Assembly (NCBI GenBank): GCA_031267485.1
Contig: JAIRYY010000251.1
Location: 1 to 15,540 of the forward strand
Direction: 5' to 3'
DNA: 15,540 nt
DNA from: Tannerella sp.
Lineage (GTDB): Bacteria; Bacteroidota; Bacteroidia; Bacteroidales; Tannerellaceae
The position numbers were made by a program, and so were the translations under genes. The notes under the pieces are model-generated. The model saw only the letters and a program-made list of their open reading frames with translations. It was not told the DNA's origin and did not search any database. Below are positions 6,564 through 13,863 of the stretch, one piece after another (within the stretch, counting starts at the first letter, position 1; each line of letters begins with the position of its first letter).

Positions 6564-9500
6564 ATGCGACGGAATCGCCATGCAATTTTTCTTCGGCGTT
6601 CTTGCTGTTCTAATTTTTTTTTGCGTAGTTTTGTGCGCGATTTTATTAACGGATACGGTATCAGAGGATTAAAATACATAATAATAACGGCATCCATTCT
6701 GTTTTTTATCGGTTATGTCCTGCCTGTCGTCTTGCTGAATATTCCTTTTGTTCAGCGGAATGTAACGGATATGGCCGAAAACGAACTGTCGGAACTGCTG
6801 GGCGCGTCCGTCAAGACGGGCGCGGTCGACGTCAGCTGGCTCAACCGCATCGTGCTCAGGGATGTCCGGATTGACGACCAAAAGGGAGAGACGCTCCTCG
6901 AAGCCGGCAACATCACGGCCGGATTCAAGCTCCTGCCGGCGCTGAAAGGCAGATTCATCCTGACAACCGTGCGCTTCTTCGGCATCTCCTGCCATATCAA
7001 AAGAGATACGCCCGAAAGCGAAACTAACCTGCAGTTCATCCTTGACGCACTGTCGAAAAGCCCGCGCGGGAACGGTTCCGGTATCGAGTTGCAGGTTCAT
7101 TCCATACACATAAGGCGCAGCAGCATCACGTACGACGTGCTGAACAGGGAGAATACGGGGAAACAGTTCAATCCCGGCCATATTCACGTCCGGAACATCA
7201 GCGGGAAACTTTCGCTCCGGCATTACGGCAGGGACAGCATCGACGCGCGGGTTGACAGACTGAGCTTCGACGAAATATCCGGGCTGAACGTCAACAGGCT
7301 GTCGATGAACATAACCGCCGGAAAAGACACGGCCCATGTCGGGAATCTGACGCTCCGCCTCCCCCACTCTTCCGTCTCGGTACCGTCGGCGGGAATCCGT
7401 CTGTCCGGCGTCGACAGCCTGCCGGAACTGCTGGACAGGGCGCTCCTGACGGTGAACATCGCTCCCTCCAGAATACTGCCGGAGGATTTTTCCGCCTTTC
7501 TGCCCTTCCTGCGGGATTTTCCGGATGTCATCGACTTTTCGGCAAATATTTCAGGCTCCGCAAACGACATATCGTTAAACAGGCTGGACCTGCAGTACGG
7601 CACGGCGGCGGCGTTCTCCGGGAACATGGAACTGAAGGGCCTGACCGGCCGGAATGAGGAACTGTACGTGCTGGGGCAGGTCAGGAAACTGAACGTCACG
7701 GCGGGGGGGCTGCGCGAAATATACAGCCGTACGGGCAGTCATCCGGCGCTGCCCGAAGCGCTGATGAGACTGGAAAAGCTGGAGTTTACCGGCGAGATTT
7801 CCGGCTTCACGAATCATCTGGTCACATTCGGCAACCTCTCGTCGCCGATAGGTTCCGTCCGTATGGACATGCTGATAGGCAGCGAAAAAAACGCGGCGAT
7901 TTATCTGAAAGGCAACGTCGCATCCTCGGAACTGAGGATAAGCGACCTTTTCGACGAAGGCAATCCTTACGGGAAAGCCCGCTTCAGCGCGGAAATAGAT
8001 ATTGCAAAACCGGCGGGACAAAATGTTTCCGGCTCGGTAAAGGCGCAGGTGAACGAGTTCGACTACAACGGATACAGCTATGAAAACATCCACCTGTCAG
8101 TCAATTTCATGAAGAACGAATACCGGGGACTGGTTCACGTAAATGACCCCAACGGGAAAATCGAATTCCAGGGACTGTTCAGGAACGAGGGCGAGAAATC
8201 CCTTTTCGATTTCATGGCGAACATCCGCAACGTCCGTCCCGACAGACTTCATCTCACCGACAGATACGAAAACCCGGAAGTGTCGTTCGGCATCAACGCC
8301 AATTTTACGGGCAACAGCCCGGACGATTTCGACGGATACATCGAGCTGGAGGATTTGTCCATCAGCACGTCCGGCGACAGTTTATCGCTGAACGGCCTGC
8401 GCCTCGAGACGTCGGCGGACGAACGTCCGTACAAAAGGACCCGCATCTCGTCGGACATGATAAACGGCGAGATAACGGGCCTCTATTCCTTTTCGTCGCT
8501 CGCCGGCGATTTGCTCCGCACGTCCGGAATCTATCTTCCATCGCTGACAGGCGCCTTCGGGGACGGCGCGGGCAAGGGCGAAAACAGGTTCGATTTTCTT
8601 TTTACCGTCGAAAACACGGAGACGGTTTCCGACATGCTGAAGCTGCCGGCCGCGTTTCTCCGGAAATCCACCGTCCGCGGGCAGTACAACAGCGCCGCGA
8701 ACATTCTGCACGCGGACATCGACGCGCCTCTCTTCAGCATTGGCAAAACGATGTTCGAGAACGGGCGCCTGCATCTCGACAACGCCGGCGATTCGCTGAA
8801 CGTCGAACTGACCGCGTCGCAGAACTACAAGGGTAACACGCACAATTACATCCGGCTGGAATCCCGCGCGAAAGACGACGTCATCGACGCCACCCTTTTC
8901 TGGACAAACGACAAGGAGAACAGGTACGAAGCCGAAATCAGAGCGTCCGCCCTCTTCGTCCGGGAAAACGACGCCGGAAAGCTGCGGACGGAAATCACGA
9001 TACCACAGGCGCAAATCATCCTGAAAGATTCGCTCTGGAACATTGAACCCGCTTCCGTGACCCTGTCCGGCGGTCATATTCACGTCGACAACTTTTACGT
9101 TACGAAAGGCGGGCAGTACCTGCACATTGACGGCCTCATCTCGGACAATCCGAAGGATTTGCTGCTCGTAGACCTGAACGATATCGAAATAAGCCATATA
9201 TTCGACGTGCTGAACATCCCCTCGCTGCAGTTCGGCGGACGCGCAACGGGTTCGGTCAATGCCAGCGACCTGGCCGGAAGCATGATGCTCGAAGGGCGGC
9301 TCGAGGTACGGGAGTTCTCTTTCAACCAGGCCGTACAGGGCAACCTGAGCCTGTCCAGCGAATGGGACGGCGACCGGCAGGGCATCCTGCTTATAGGCTC
9401 TATCTACCACAGCGATTCCGTATGGACGGACGTGAACGGGTACATATTCCCAATCGGCGAAAACAGGGGGCTGTCGCTGTATTTCGACGCGAACGAAATC

Positions 9501-11084
9501 AACATCGCCTTCCTGCGGAAATACATGGATTCCTTTGCCGACGACATCAGCGGACGGCTCTTCGGCAACGTGCATCTTTACGGCAGCTTTTCGCACATCT
9601 TTCTGGAGGGGACGCCCTACGTCCGGGACGGGAAGGTTAAGGTCAGCCTGCTGAATACGGAATATTCGTTTTCCGACACCGTCACCGTCAGCGAATCGGC
9701 CATCCGGACGGAAAATACGGTCCTGTCGGACAGGAATGGAAATACCGGACTGTTGAACTTTGATTTCACGCACAACAGTTTCAGGGACATGAAATATGAC
9801 CTGGATATAAAGGTCAGCAATCTGCTGGTGTATGACGTTTCCGAGCACGACAACCCGGAAATTTACGGCCAGGTCTATGCCAGCGGCGCCGCCGTCATAA
9901 GCGGTACGGAGGATTTCATCCGCGTCGGGGGGAACGTGCGCAGCGATGCCGGCACTTCCGCCGGTTTCAATTTCGCGGAAAAAACAGCGGCCGAAAGCTA
10001 CGATTTCATCTCTTTCGTTGAAAAACAGGAGGATTCACAGCCCGGAGCGGACAGCGGCGGCAGGCGGGATAACGGCACGGGCGGCGGGAACGGTTCGTCG
10101 ATGGACTACCAGCTTGATTTTATGGTGAATGTCACGCCCGACGCCAAGCTGGAACTGACGGTCGACCCCTCCTCGAACGACAGGATACGCGGGAGCGGAA
10201 GCGGCGACATACGGATTCAGTACGGAAGCCAGAACGACGTGCAGATGTTCGGGAATTACCTCATATCGGACGGCACGTACAATTTCAGCCTGCAGCAGGT
10301 CATCCGCAAACGCTTCAACATACGCGACGGCGGCATCGTCACGTTCCACGGAGACCCCATGACGGCCAATCTCAGCATCAGCGCAATATACAGCCTGACC
10401 GCCAACATACAGGACCTCGACGAAACGTTCCTGCTGGAAACCGCCAATCCGAGCATTCCGGTCAACTGCGTTCTCAAACTGGACGGCCGGCTGCAGAACC
10501 CGGCCATCACGTTCGACCTCGAACTGCCCAGCTCGAACAGCGAAATGGAACGGCAGGTGAAATCGTTTATCGACACGGAGGACATGATGACGCGGCAAAT
10601 CATCTACCTGCTTGTTCTCAACAAATTCTACACCCCGGACTATTCGCGCAACGACTACCGGTCGAACGAGTTCAGCGCCGTAGCGTCGTCCGCCCTCTCC
10701 GCCCAGCTGTCGAGCATACTCGGCAGCCTGACCGACAAGGTGCAGATTGGCACGAACATACGCTCCCGCCAGGACGGGATAAAGGATACGGAGGTCGAAA
10801 TGCTCCTGTCGAGCCGGCTGCTGAACAACCGGCTGCTGTTCAACGGGAATTTCGGATACAAGGACAATACGATTATGACGAACGCCTTCGTCGGCGAATT
10901 TGACCTGGAGTACAAACTCTCGCGAAACAGGGACATCAGCCTCAAGGCCTACAACCATGCGAACGACCTGTACCGGTACAACACAAAATCGCTTACCCGC
11001 CAGGGCGTCGGCGTCACGTTCCGCAGGGATTTCTCCTCGCTGTCGGACATCTTCACCGGAAAACGGAGGGAGGAGGAGGAGTAG
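6564..11084 (+). CDS. tamB: TamB-like translocation/assembly module protein (DUF490)
   Basis: From the ATG at 6564 the product is about 1506 residues, in the usual range for Bacteroidota TamB proteins. A single membrane anchor (about residues 38-58) is followed by a very long beta-rich region, then a Gly/Ser/Asp-rich linker (about 1153-1180). The C-terminal TamB domain follows, recognisable by LELTVDPSSNDRIRGSGSG, FNIRDGGIVTFHGDP and LDGRLQNPAITFDLELP, and then RQIIYLLVLNKF and the barrel-facing end LLSSRLLNNRLLFNGNFGY. Such proteins span the periplasm as a hydrophobic groove and act in outer-membrane assembly or lipid transport with a BamA/TamA-type barrel (family knowledge). No TamA partner is in this window. 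The start is doubtful: a promoter at 6602-6633 lies inside this reading and suggests initiation after about 6640. Confidence 0.92.
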   Translation: MRRNRHAIFLRRSCCSNFFLRSFVRDFINGYGIRGLKYIIITASILFFIGYVLPVVLLNIPFVQRNVTDMAENELSELLGASVKTGAVDVSWLNRIVLRDVRIDDQKGETLLEAGNITAGFKLLPALKGRFILTTVRFFGISCHIKRDTPESETNLQFILDALSKSPRGNGSGIELQVHSIHIRRSSITYDVLNRENTGKQFNPGHIHVRNISGKLSLRHYGRDSIDARVDRLSFDEISGLNVNRLSMNITAGKDTAHVGNLTLRLPHSSVSVPSAGIRLSGVDSLPELLDRALLTVNIAPSRILPEDFSAFLPFLRDFPDVIDFSANISGSANDISLNRLDLQYGTAAAFSGNMELKGLTGRNEELYVLGQVRKLNVTAGGLREIYSRTGSHPALPEALMRLEKLEFTGEISGFTNHLVTFGNLSSPIGSVRMDMLIGSEKNAAIYLKGNVASSELRISDLFDEGNPYGKARFSAEIDIAKPAGQNVSGSVKAQVNEFDYNGYSYENIHLSVNFMKNEYRGLVHVNDPNGKIEFQGLFRNEGEKSLFDFMANIRNVRPDRLHLTDRYENPEVSFGINANFTGNSPDDFDGYIELEDLSISTSGDSLSLNGLRLETSADERPYKRTRISSDMINGEITGLYSFSSLAGDLLRTSGIYLPSLTGAFGDGAGKGENRFDFLFTVENTETVSDMLKLPAAFLRKSTVRGQYNSAANILHADIDAPLFSIGKTMFENGRLHLDNAGDSLNVELTASQNYKGNTHNYIRLESRAKDDVIDATLFWTNDKENRYEAEIRASALFVRENDAGKLRTEITIPQAQIILKDSLWNIEPASVTLSGGHIHVDNFYVTKGGQYLHIDGLISDNPKDLLLVDLNDIEISHIFDVLNIPSLQFGGRATGSVNASDLAGSMMLEGRLEVREFSFNQAVQGNLSLSSEWDGDRQGILLIGSIYHSDSVWTDVNGYIFPIGENRGLSLYFDANEINIAFLRKYMDSFADDISGRLFGNVHLYGSFSHIFLEGTPYVRDGKVKVSLLNTEYSFSDTVTVSESAIRTENTVLSDRNGNTGLLNFDFTHNSFRDMKYDLDIKVSNLLVYDVSEHDNPEIYGQVYASGAAVISGTEDFIRVGGNVRSDAGTSAGFNFAEKTAAESYDFISFVEKQEDSQPGADSGGRRDNGTGGGNGSSMDYQLDFMVNVTPDAKLELTVDPSSNDRIRGSGSGDIRIQYGSQNDVQMFGNYLISDGTYNFSLQQVIRKRFNIRDGGIVTFHGDPMTANLSISAIYSLTANIQDLDETFLLETANPSIPVNCVLKLDGRLQNPAITFDLELPSSNSEMERQVKSFIDTEDMMTRQIIYLLVLNKFYTPDYSRNDYRSNEFSAVASSALSAQLSSILGSLTDKVQIGTNIRSRQDGIKDTEVEMLLSSRLLNNRLLFNGNFGYKDNTIMTNAFVGEFDLEYKLSRNRDISLKAYNHANDLYRYNTKSLTRQGVGVTFRRDFSSLSDIFTGKRREEEE
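6602..6633 (+). promoter_or_regulatory. Likely promoter of the tamB-like gene
   Basis: TTG at 6602-6604, a 21-base spacer and TAGTTTTG at 6626-6633 fit the Bacteroidota promoter pattern well. The surrounding sequence is AT-rich and looks intergenic. If real, transcription starts near 6638-6640, downstream of the ATG at 6564 and of the in-frame GTG at 6633. Confidence 0.5.
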
Positions 11085-11086
11085 AA

Positions 11087-11656
11087 CTAATACTTCAGGC
11101 CGGGCATCAGCAAACCCAGGATAAATTCAAGGATAAACGGCGTCGCGACAATGATTGCCGTCGAAAGGCTCACGAACTTCAGCTGCTCCTCCGCTTCCAC
11201 GTCCATGTACGGAACGGCGCCCTCCCAGACGATATAGATGGTGTACAGTATCAGAAAACGGAGGAAAAAAAATTCCGGCAGCAGGCTGAGCAGTATGTCG
11301 AGGGAGAACATCAGGGCGGAAGAATATCCGACAAAGGTCTGGCAGAGCCGCATGTTCTTTTCCCGCCCGAACAGTGCGTGCCACATTTCATTCATCAGGT
11401 ACGCGGCCAGGAAAAACCCCCCGAATACGGACAGGAGCAGGAATATCGTGGATTTAAGCGCCATTTGCAGGTCGAACTCCTTTCGCGTAAACAGGATGCC
11501 GAGGAAGCCGGCGATAGCTATCATTCCGACAAATGGATAGACATAGCCGGACAGGAATTTATCGCTGTCGTCCGGCTGTTTTTCCCGCAGTTTCCGCCAC
11601 GTTTCCGACGGCCTGAAGATTATGGACATCGTTGTGTTGAACAAGTCTTTGAACAT
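11087..11656 (-). CDS. Yip1-family integral membrane protein
   Basis: The product is 189 residues, from the ATG at 11656, which follows an AAGGAAAT ribosome-binding sequence. The frame is open further upstream, but that extension crosses the promoter and overlaps the divergent lipoprotein gene, so it is rejected. The opening MFKDLFNTTMSIIFRPSETW, with an Arg-Pro-Ser-x-x-Trp motif, is typical of bacterial Yip1 domain proteins. Five hydrophobic segments are visible at about 38-56, 69-88, 107-126, 129-150 and 163-186, so it is an inner-membrane protein. Its role is unknown; bacterial members have no agreed function. It converges on the tamB-like gene with only two bases between the stop codons. 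Confidence 0.85.
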   Translation of the reverse strand: MFKDLFNTTMSIIFRPSETWRKLREKQPDDSDKFLSGYVYPFVGMIAIAGFLGILFTRKEFDLQMALKSTIFLLLSVFGGFFLAAYLMNEMWHALFGREKNMRLCQTFVGYSSALMFSLDILLSLLPEFFFLRFLILYTIYIVWEGAVPYMDVEAEEQLKFVSLSTAIIVATPFILEFILGLLMPGLKY

Positions 11657-11678
11657 ATTTCCTTTTTTTTTGATTCCG

Positions 11679-11709
11679 CAAATATACTGCAAGCCGGGCA
11701 TAATACAAA
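11679..11709 (-). promoter_or_regulatory. Promoter of the Yip1-family gene
   Basis: On the minus strand TTTG (11709-11706), exactly 19 bases, then TATATTTG (11686-11679) match the Bacteroidota consensus in both boxes and spacing. The leader to the ATG at 11656 would be about 15-20 bases and includes the AAGGAAAT ribosome-binding site. Confidence 0.7.
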
Positions 11710-11749
11710 ATAAATGGCGGACATAAGACGGAGAAAGCGGAAAAAATTG

Positions 11750-11757
11750 TATTTTTG
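11750..11757 (+). promoter_or_regulatory. -7 box before the beta-propeller lipoprotein gene
   Basis: TATTTTTG matches TAnnTTTG exactly, 20 bases before the ATG at 11778. No clear TTTG sits at the right distance upstream, so only the downstream element is supported. It faces away from the Yip1 promoter in the same 121-bp gap. Confidence 0.45.
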
Positions 11758-11777
11758 CGGCGAAAAAATATAAAAAG

Positions 11778-12653
11778 ATGAAAAGAAAACAGTTTGTTTT
11801 ATTGGTTGCCGCACTGTGCGTTTGCTGCAGCTCGTGCAAAAATGAGAAACTTGCCGTCGCGGGCAGCGGCTGGCAGGAAATTGCCATTGTCGACAAGGCC
11901 TCCGGCACTGTCGAATGGAAACATCAGCTCGACGACGGAGAGGAGTGCAACGATATCGAAGTGACGCCCGACGGCCACATCCTGTATGCCTACTCGAAAG
12001 GCGCCAGGCTGATAACCCGCAGTCACGAAACGGTATGGGATTACAGGGCTGGCGAAAACGAGGAAATCCATTCGGCCGCACGCCTCGAAGACGGCAGTTT
12101 CATGATTGGCGTATGCGGCGAACCGGCACGCATCGTCGAACTCGACCGCGACGGCCGACAGACGAAAGAAGTGACGTTCCGCACGCTCGTCTTCGACACG
12201 CACTGGCAGTTCCGCCAGATAGCAAAAACGGACGACGGACTGTACCTCGTCCCCGTCATCGGAAAACGGAAGATACTCCAGATAACTCCCGAAGGCAGCT
12301 ACCGGGGAAGCATTTACATCGGACGCGACCTTTTTTCCGTAAAAATCCTGAAGAACAAAAATCTGCTCGTCTCATGCGGCAGCGACAACCTGTTCATGGA
12401 GATAAACCCGGCCACGCAACATCCTGACAGCATGATTATCACAAACAGCGTCCGGGGCGCATCGCTGCTCTACATCGGCGAAATCTTCCTCTACGAAAAC
12501 GGCAACAGACTGATTGCCAATTCAAACATGTACAGCGACAACAAATCGCAGTCGCCGCTGATTGAAATAGACGAAAACAACGAGGTCGTGTGGAGCCTCC
12601 CGTTCAACAGGGAAATTAAAAACATCACTTCCGTCTGTTCGTTCTTCGAATAA
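11778..12653 (+). CDS. Beta-propeller lipoprotein (PQQ/WD-like repeats), function unknown
   Basis: The product is 291 residues. It has a lipoprotein signal peptide with the lipobox at CCSSC, so Cys20 is the probable acylated residue and the protein is membrane-anchored on the periplasmic or outer side. The remainder is a run of short beta-propeller-like units, seen as repeated Asp/Asn-Gly-hydrophobic turns: DGHILYAYS, DGSFMIGVCG, DGLYLVPVIG, NKNLLVSCGSD and NGNRLIANSN. The last segment, IDENNEVVWSLPF, resembles propeller strands of PQQ-like or arylsulfotransferase-like proteins. No catalytic motif is evident, so binding or scaffolding is more likely than an enzyme activity (inference). It is divergent from the Yip1-family gene and is the last intact gene before the disrupted region. 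Confidence 0.82.
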   Translation: MKRKQFVLLVAALCVCCSSCKNEKLAVAGSGWQEIAIVDKASGTVEWKHQLDDGEECNDIEVTPDGHILYAYSKGARLITRSHETVWDYRAGENEEIHSAARLEDGSFMIGVCGEPARIVELDRDGRQTKEVTFRTLVFDTHWQFRQIAKTDDGLYLVPVIGKRKILQITPEGSYRGSIYIGRDLFSVKILKNKNLLVSCGSDNLFMEINPATQHPDSMIITNSVRGASLLYIGEIFLYENGNRLIANSNMYSDNKSQSPLIEIDENNEVVWSLPFNREIKNITSVCSFFE

Positions 12654-12738
12654 ATATCTCCATGGGCTGTAAGTCGGGGTAAAATGTATTGAGAAAAGAA
12701 TGAATGGGGCGCTTGATTGTTAGCGGAATTTTGGCTGA

Positions 12739-12957
12739 TTCAATCTTGCCGGTGCTTATATCGCGGAAGATGTAGCAGGACAAACAAGTCGCAAGGATTG
12801 TTTTCACATCGCTCTGACTACTGTTCATCATGCGGATATTTTGGTTAGCTGGAATTTCAAGCATATTGTAAATGTACTAAGAATAAGAGGATACAATTCC
12901 GTAAACATCAAATATGGATACCCTGCAATAGATATTCGTTCACCCAAAGAAATATAA
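12739..12957 (+). pseudogene. 5'-truncated PIN-domain (VapC-like) toxin gene
   Basis: Seventy-two codons, open from just after an in-frame TGA (12736-12738) to TAA, translate to the C-terminal half of a PIN-domain protein. Diagnostic parts are LAGAYIAEDV, then KDCFHIALTTVHHADILVSWNFKHIV, given here as KDCFHIALTTVHH and ADILVSWNFKHIV, and the end GYPAIDIRSPKEI. This matches a PIN family common in Bacteroidota and cyanobacteria in which HIA and SWNFKHI precede a conserved ID/E-IRSP tail. The N-terminal half with the first catalytic acidic residue (normally LDTSV) is missing: only 85 bases separate it from the lipoprotein gene, and the fragment has no start codon. It should therefore be inactive. 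The antitoxin-like gene follows six bases later. Confidence 0.8.
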
Positions 12958-12963
12958 GGAAAC

Positions 12964-13131
12964 ATGAAACTGAAAAAGAAAACAGTAATAGAAGGCTTTA
13001 AAGCCGTTGAATTTATGAGGCGGGAACGCGACCGTATCGGACGTGAAACGCAAGGCATGGACTTTGCCGCTTTGCAGAAATATTTTTCTGAAAGGAGCAG
13101 TAAACAGCCCCGGACACGTGCTTTGTGCTGA
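12964..13131 (+). CDS. Small antitoxin-like protein (partner of PIN toxin)
   Basis: A 55-codon gene that starts at ATG and ends at TGA. It follows the PIN fragment's stop codon by six bases and is preceded by an AAGGA ribosome-binding site that overlaps that stop. The product has a basic start (MKLKKKTVIEGF) and the pattern KAVEFMRRERDRIG, then METs and MDFAALQKYFSERS. This resembles small Bacteroidota proteins encoded next to PIN or RelE-like toxins, with a conserved AV-FMR--RD core and an ending LQ-YF (recognised by pattern, not by search). Such proteins are taken as antitoxins. Here the toxin partner is broken, so it appears to be an orphan. Its reading frame is intact with no visible defect. 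Being short and low in GC, it could be missed by automatic gene calling. Confidence 0.65.
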   Translation: MKLKKKTVIEGFKAVEFMRRERDRIGRETQGMDFAALQKYFSERSSKQPRTRALC

Positions 13132-13328
13132 ATTTATTTCATGCCGCCATCATTTCAGTTTGTAATTCAGGAAATGCGCCTCTTCCATGTATGAGGTGCG
13201 TGCACTGCAGTACCTGTATTCTTCCCGGCTGTCTGCCGAAATGGTATAAACGCACCGGTCCAGCTTGTTGCCGCTTCAAGGAATCCGTTTTTGTTGCTCC
13301 TCCCCGTTAAACCGCACGCATAACCGGT

Positions 13329-13520
13329 GATTCAAATTGGCCACAAATCATGAAAAATGGCCACAAATCATGAAAATTGGCCACAAGTCATGAAAAATGG
13401 CCACAAATCATGAAAATTGGCCACAAAACATGAAAATTGGCCACAAAACATGAAAAATGGCCACAAAACATGAAAAATGGCCACAAATCATGAAAAATGG
13501 CCGGAAATCATGAAAAATGG
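13329..13520. repeat. 20-bp direct-repeat array (nine units) of alternating palindromes
   Basis: Nine head-to-tail 20-bp units run from 13341 to 13520 with no spacers, preceded by a partial unit (13329-13340). The core is TGGCCACAAATCATGA followed by four or five A/T bases. Each unit holds two palindromic hexamers, TGGCCA and TCATGA, with centres 10 bp apart, so one palindrome occurs every helical turn. Three units (13421-13480) change TCATGA to ACATGA, one has CAAGTCATGA, and the last begins with CCGG instead of CCAC. The period is not a multiple of three and no coding role fits. It could be a protein-binding array, the multi-repeat end of a lost IS21-like element, iteron-like sites, or a plain minisatellite. 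Confidence 0.93.
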
Positions 13521-13685
13521 CGGCCTAAAAAACAATTATCATACTCATTTTCAGCAATTAAGCAATTTTACCCCGGGTAATTCCGGCAATGTGTACGACT
13601 ACGGGGATGCTTTGAGAAAGGCTGCAGTTAAATTTCATGTTGTTAATTTGCCCGTCAGGGCTTTGTTTTGCAACATCATTCTTAA

Positions 13686-13863
13686 CTACAGCCTTTGAGA
13701 AATAATCTGTTCGGGGTCGGATTCCGTGCGCTTGCTTCCGTCAATGACGCCCTGCAGTTCGTGGAGGAGTGCGGCGGGAATCCCTATACCACAATCTCGG
13801 CGGACGATCGGACGTACAACCTCGACCGGCTCACGGGCGAACTTTATTTCATGCGGAGAATCA
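13686..13863 (+). pseudogene. Possible gene fragment with coding-like codon use
   Basis: About 55 codons on the plus strand, in the frame that includes GTG GAG GAG TGC GGC, encode GFRALASVNDALQFVEECGG followed by NPYTTISADDRTYNLDRLTGELYFM. Roughly three quarters of third codon positions from 13714 on are G or C, similar to the intact genes here and unlike the AT-rich DNA just upstream. The other strand's frame lacks that bias. There is no good start codon (only a TTG at 13695), and the frame runs into the antisense of the susD 3' end, so it looks like a remnant cut at that junction. I do not recognise the protein. Confidence 0.35.

Larger units (their letters stand above)
12654..13860. other. 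Disrupted accessory interval between the lipoprotein gene and susD
   Basis: This 1.2-kb stretch carries no long gene. In order it holds 85 unassigned bases, the PIN fragment, the antitoxin-like gene, about 200 bases in which I see nothing convincing (13132-13328), the 20-bp array, an AT-rich stretch (13521-13685) without recognisable content, and the codon-biased fragment. The mixture of fragments and repeats suggests past insertion, deletion or recombination next to the polysaccharide-utilisation locus. Confidence 0.6.

Noticed and set aside
8382..9848. Long minus-strand open frame (488 codons) opposite the tamB-like gene, and a similar one at 10035-10958
   Set aside because: Both are shadows of the tamB reading frame with no recognisable sequence or start context.
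11657..11908. N-terminal extension of the Yip1-family frame upstream of 11656
   Set aside because: It crosses a well-formed promoter and overlaps the start of the divergent lipoprotein gene; the ATG at 11656 has a good ribosome-binding site and family-typical opening.
13125..13310. Plus-strand frame of 61 codons with a Cys-rich middle (CMRCVHCSTC)
   Set aside because: It starts with a GTG inside the antitoxin-like gene, has no ribosome-binding site and no recognisable family; probably chance.
13250..13340. Minus-strand text ATGCGTGCGGTTTAACGGGG resembling part of a group II intron
   Set aside because: The complementary half needed for a domain V hairpin is absent and no reverse transcriptase is present.
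13341..13520. Possible CRISPR array
   Set aside because: The 20-bp units are contiguous with no unique spacers, and no cas gene is visible. The same reasoning excludes the 21-bp array.
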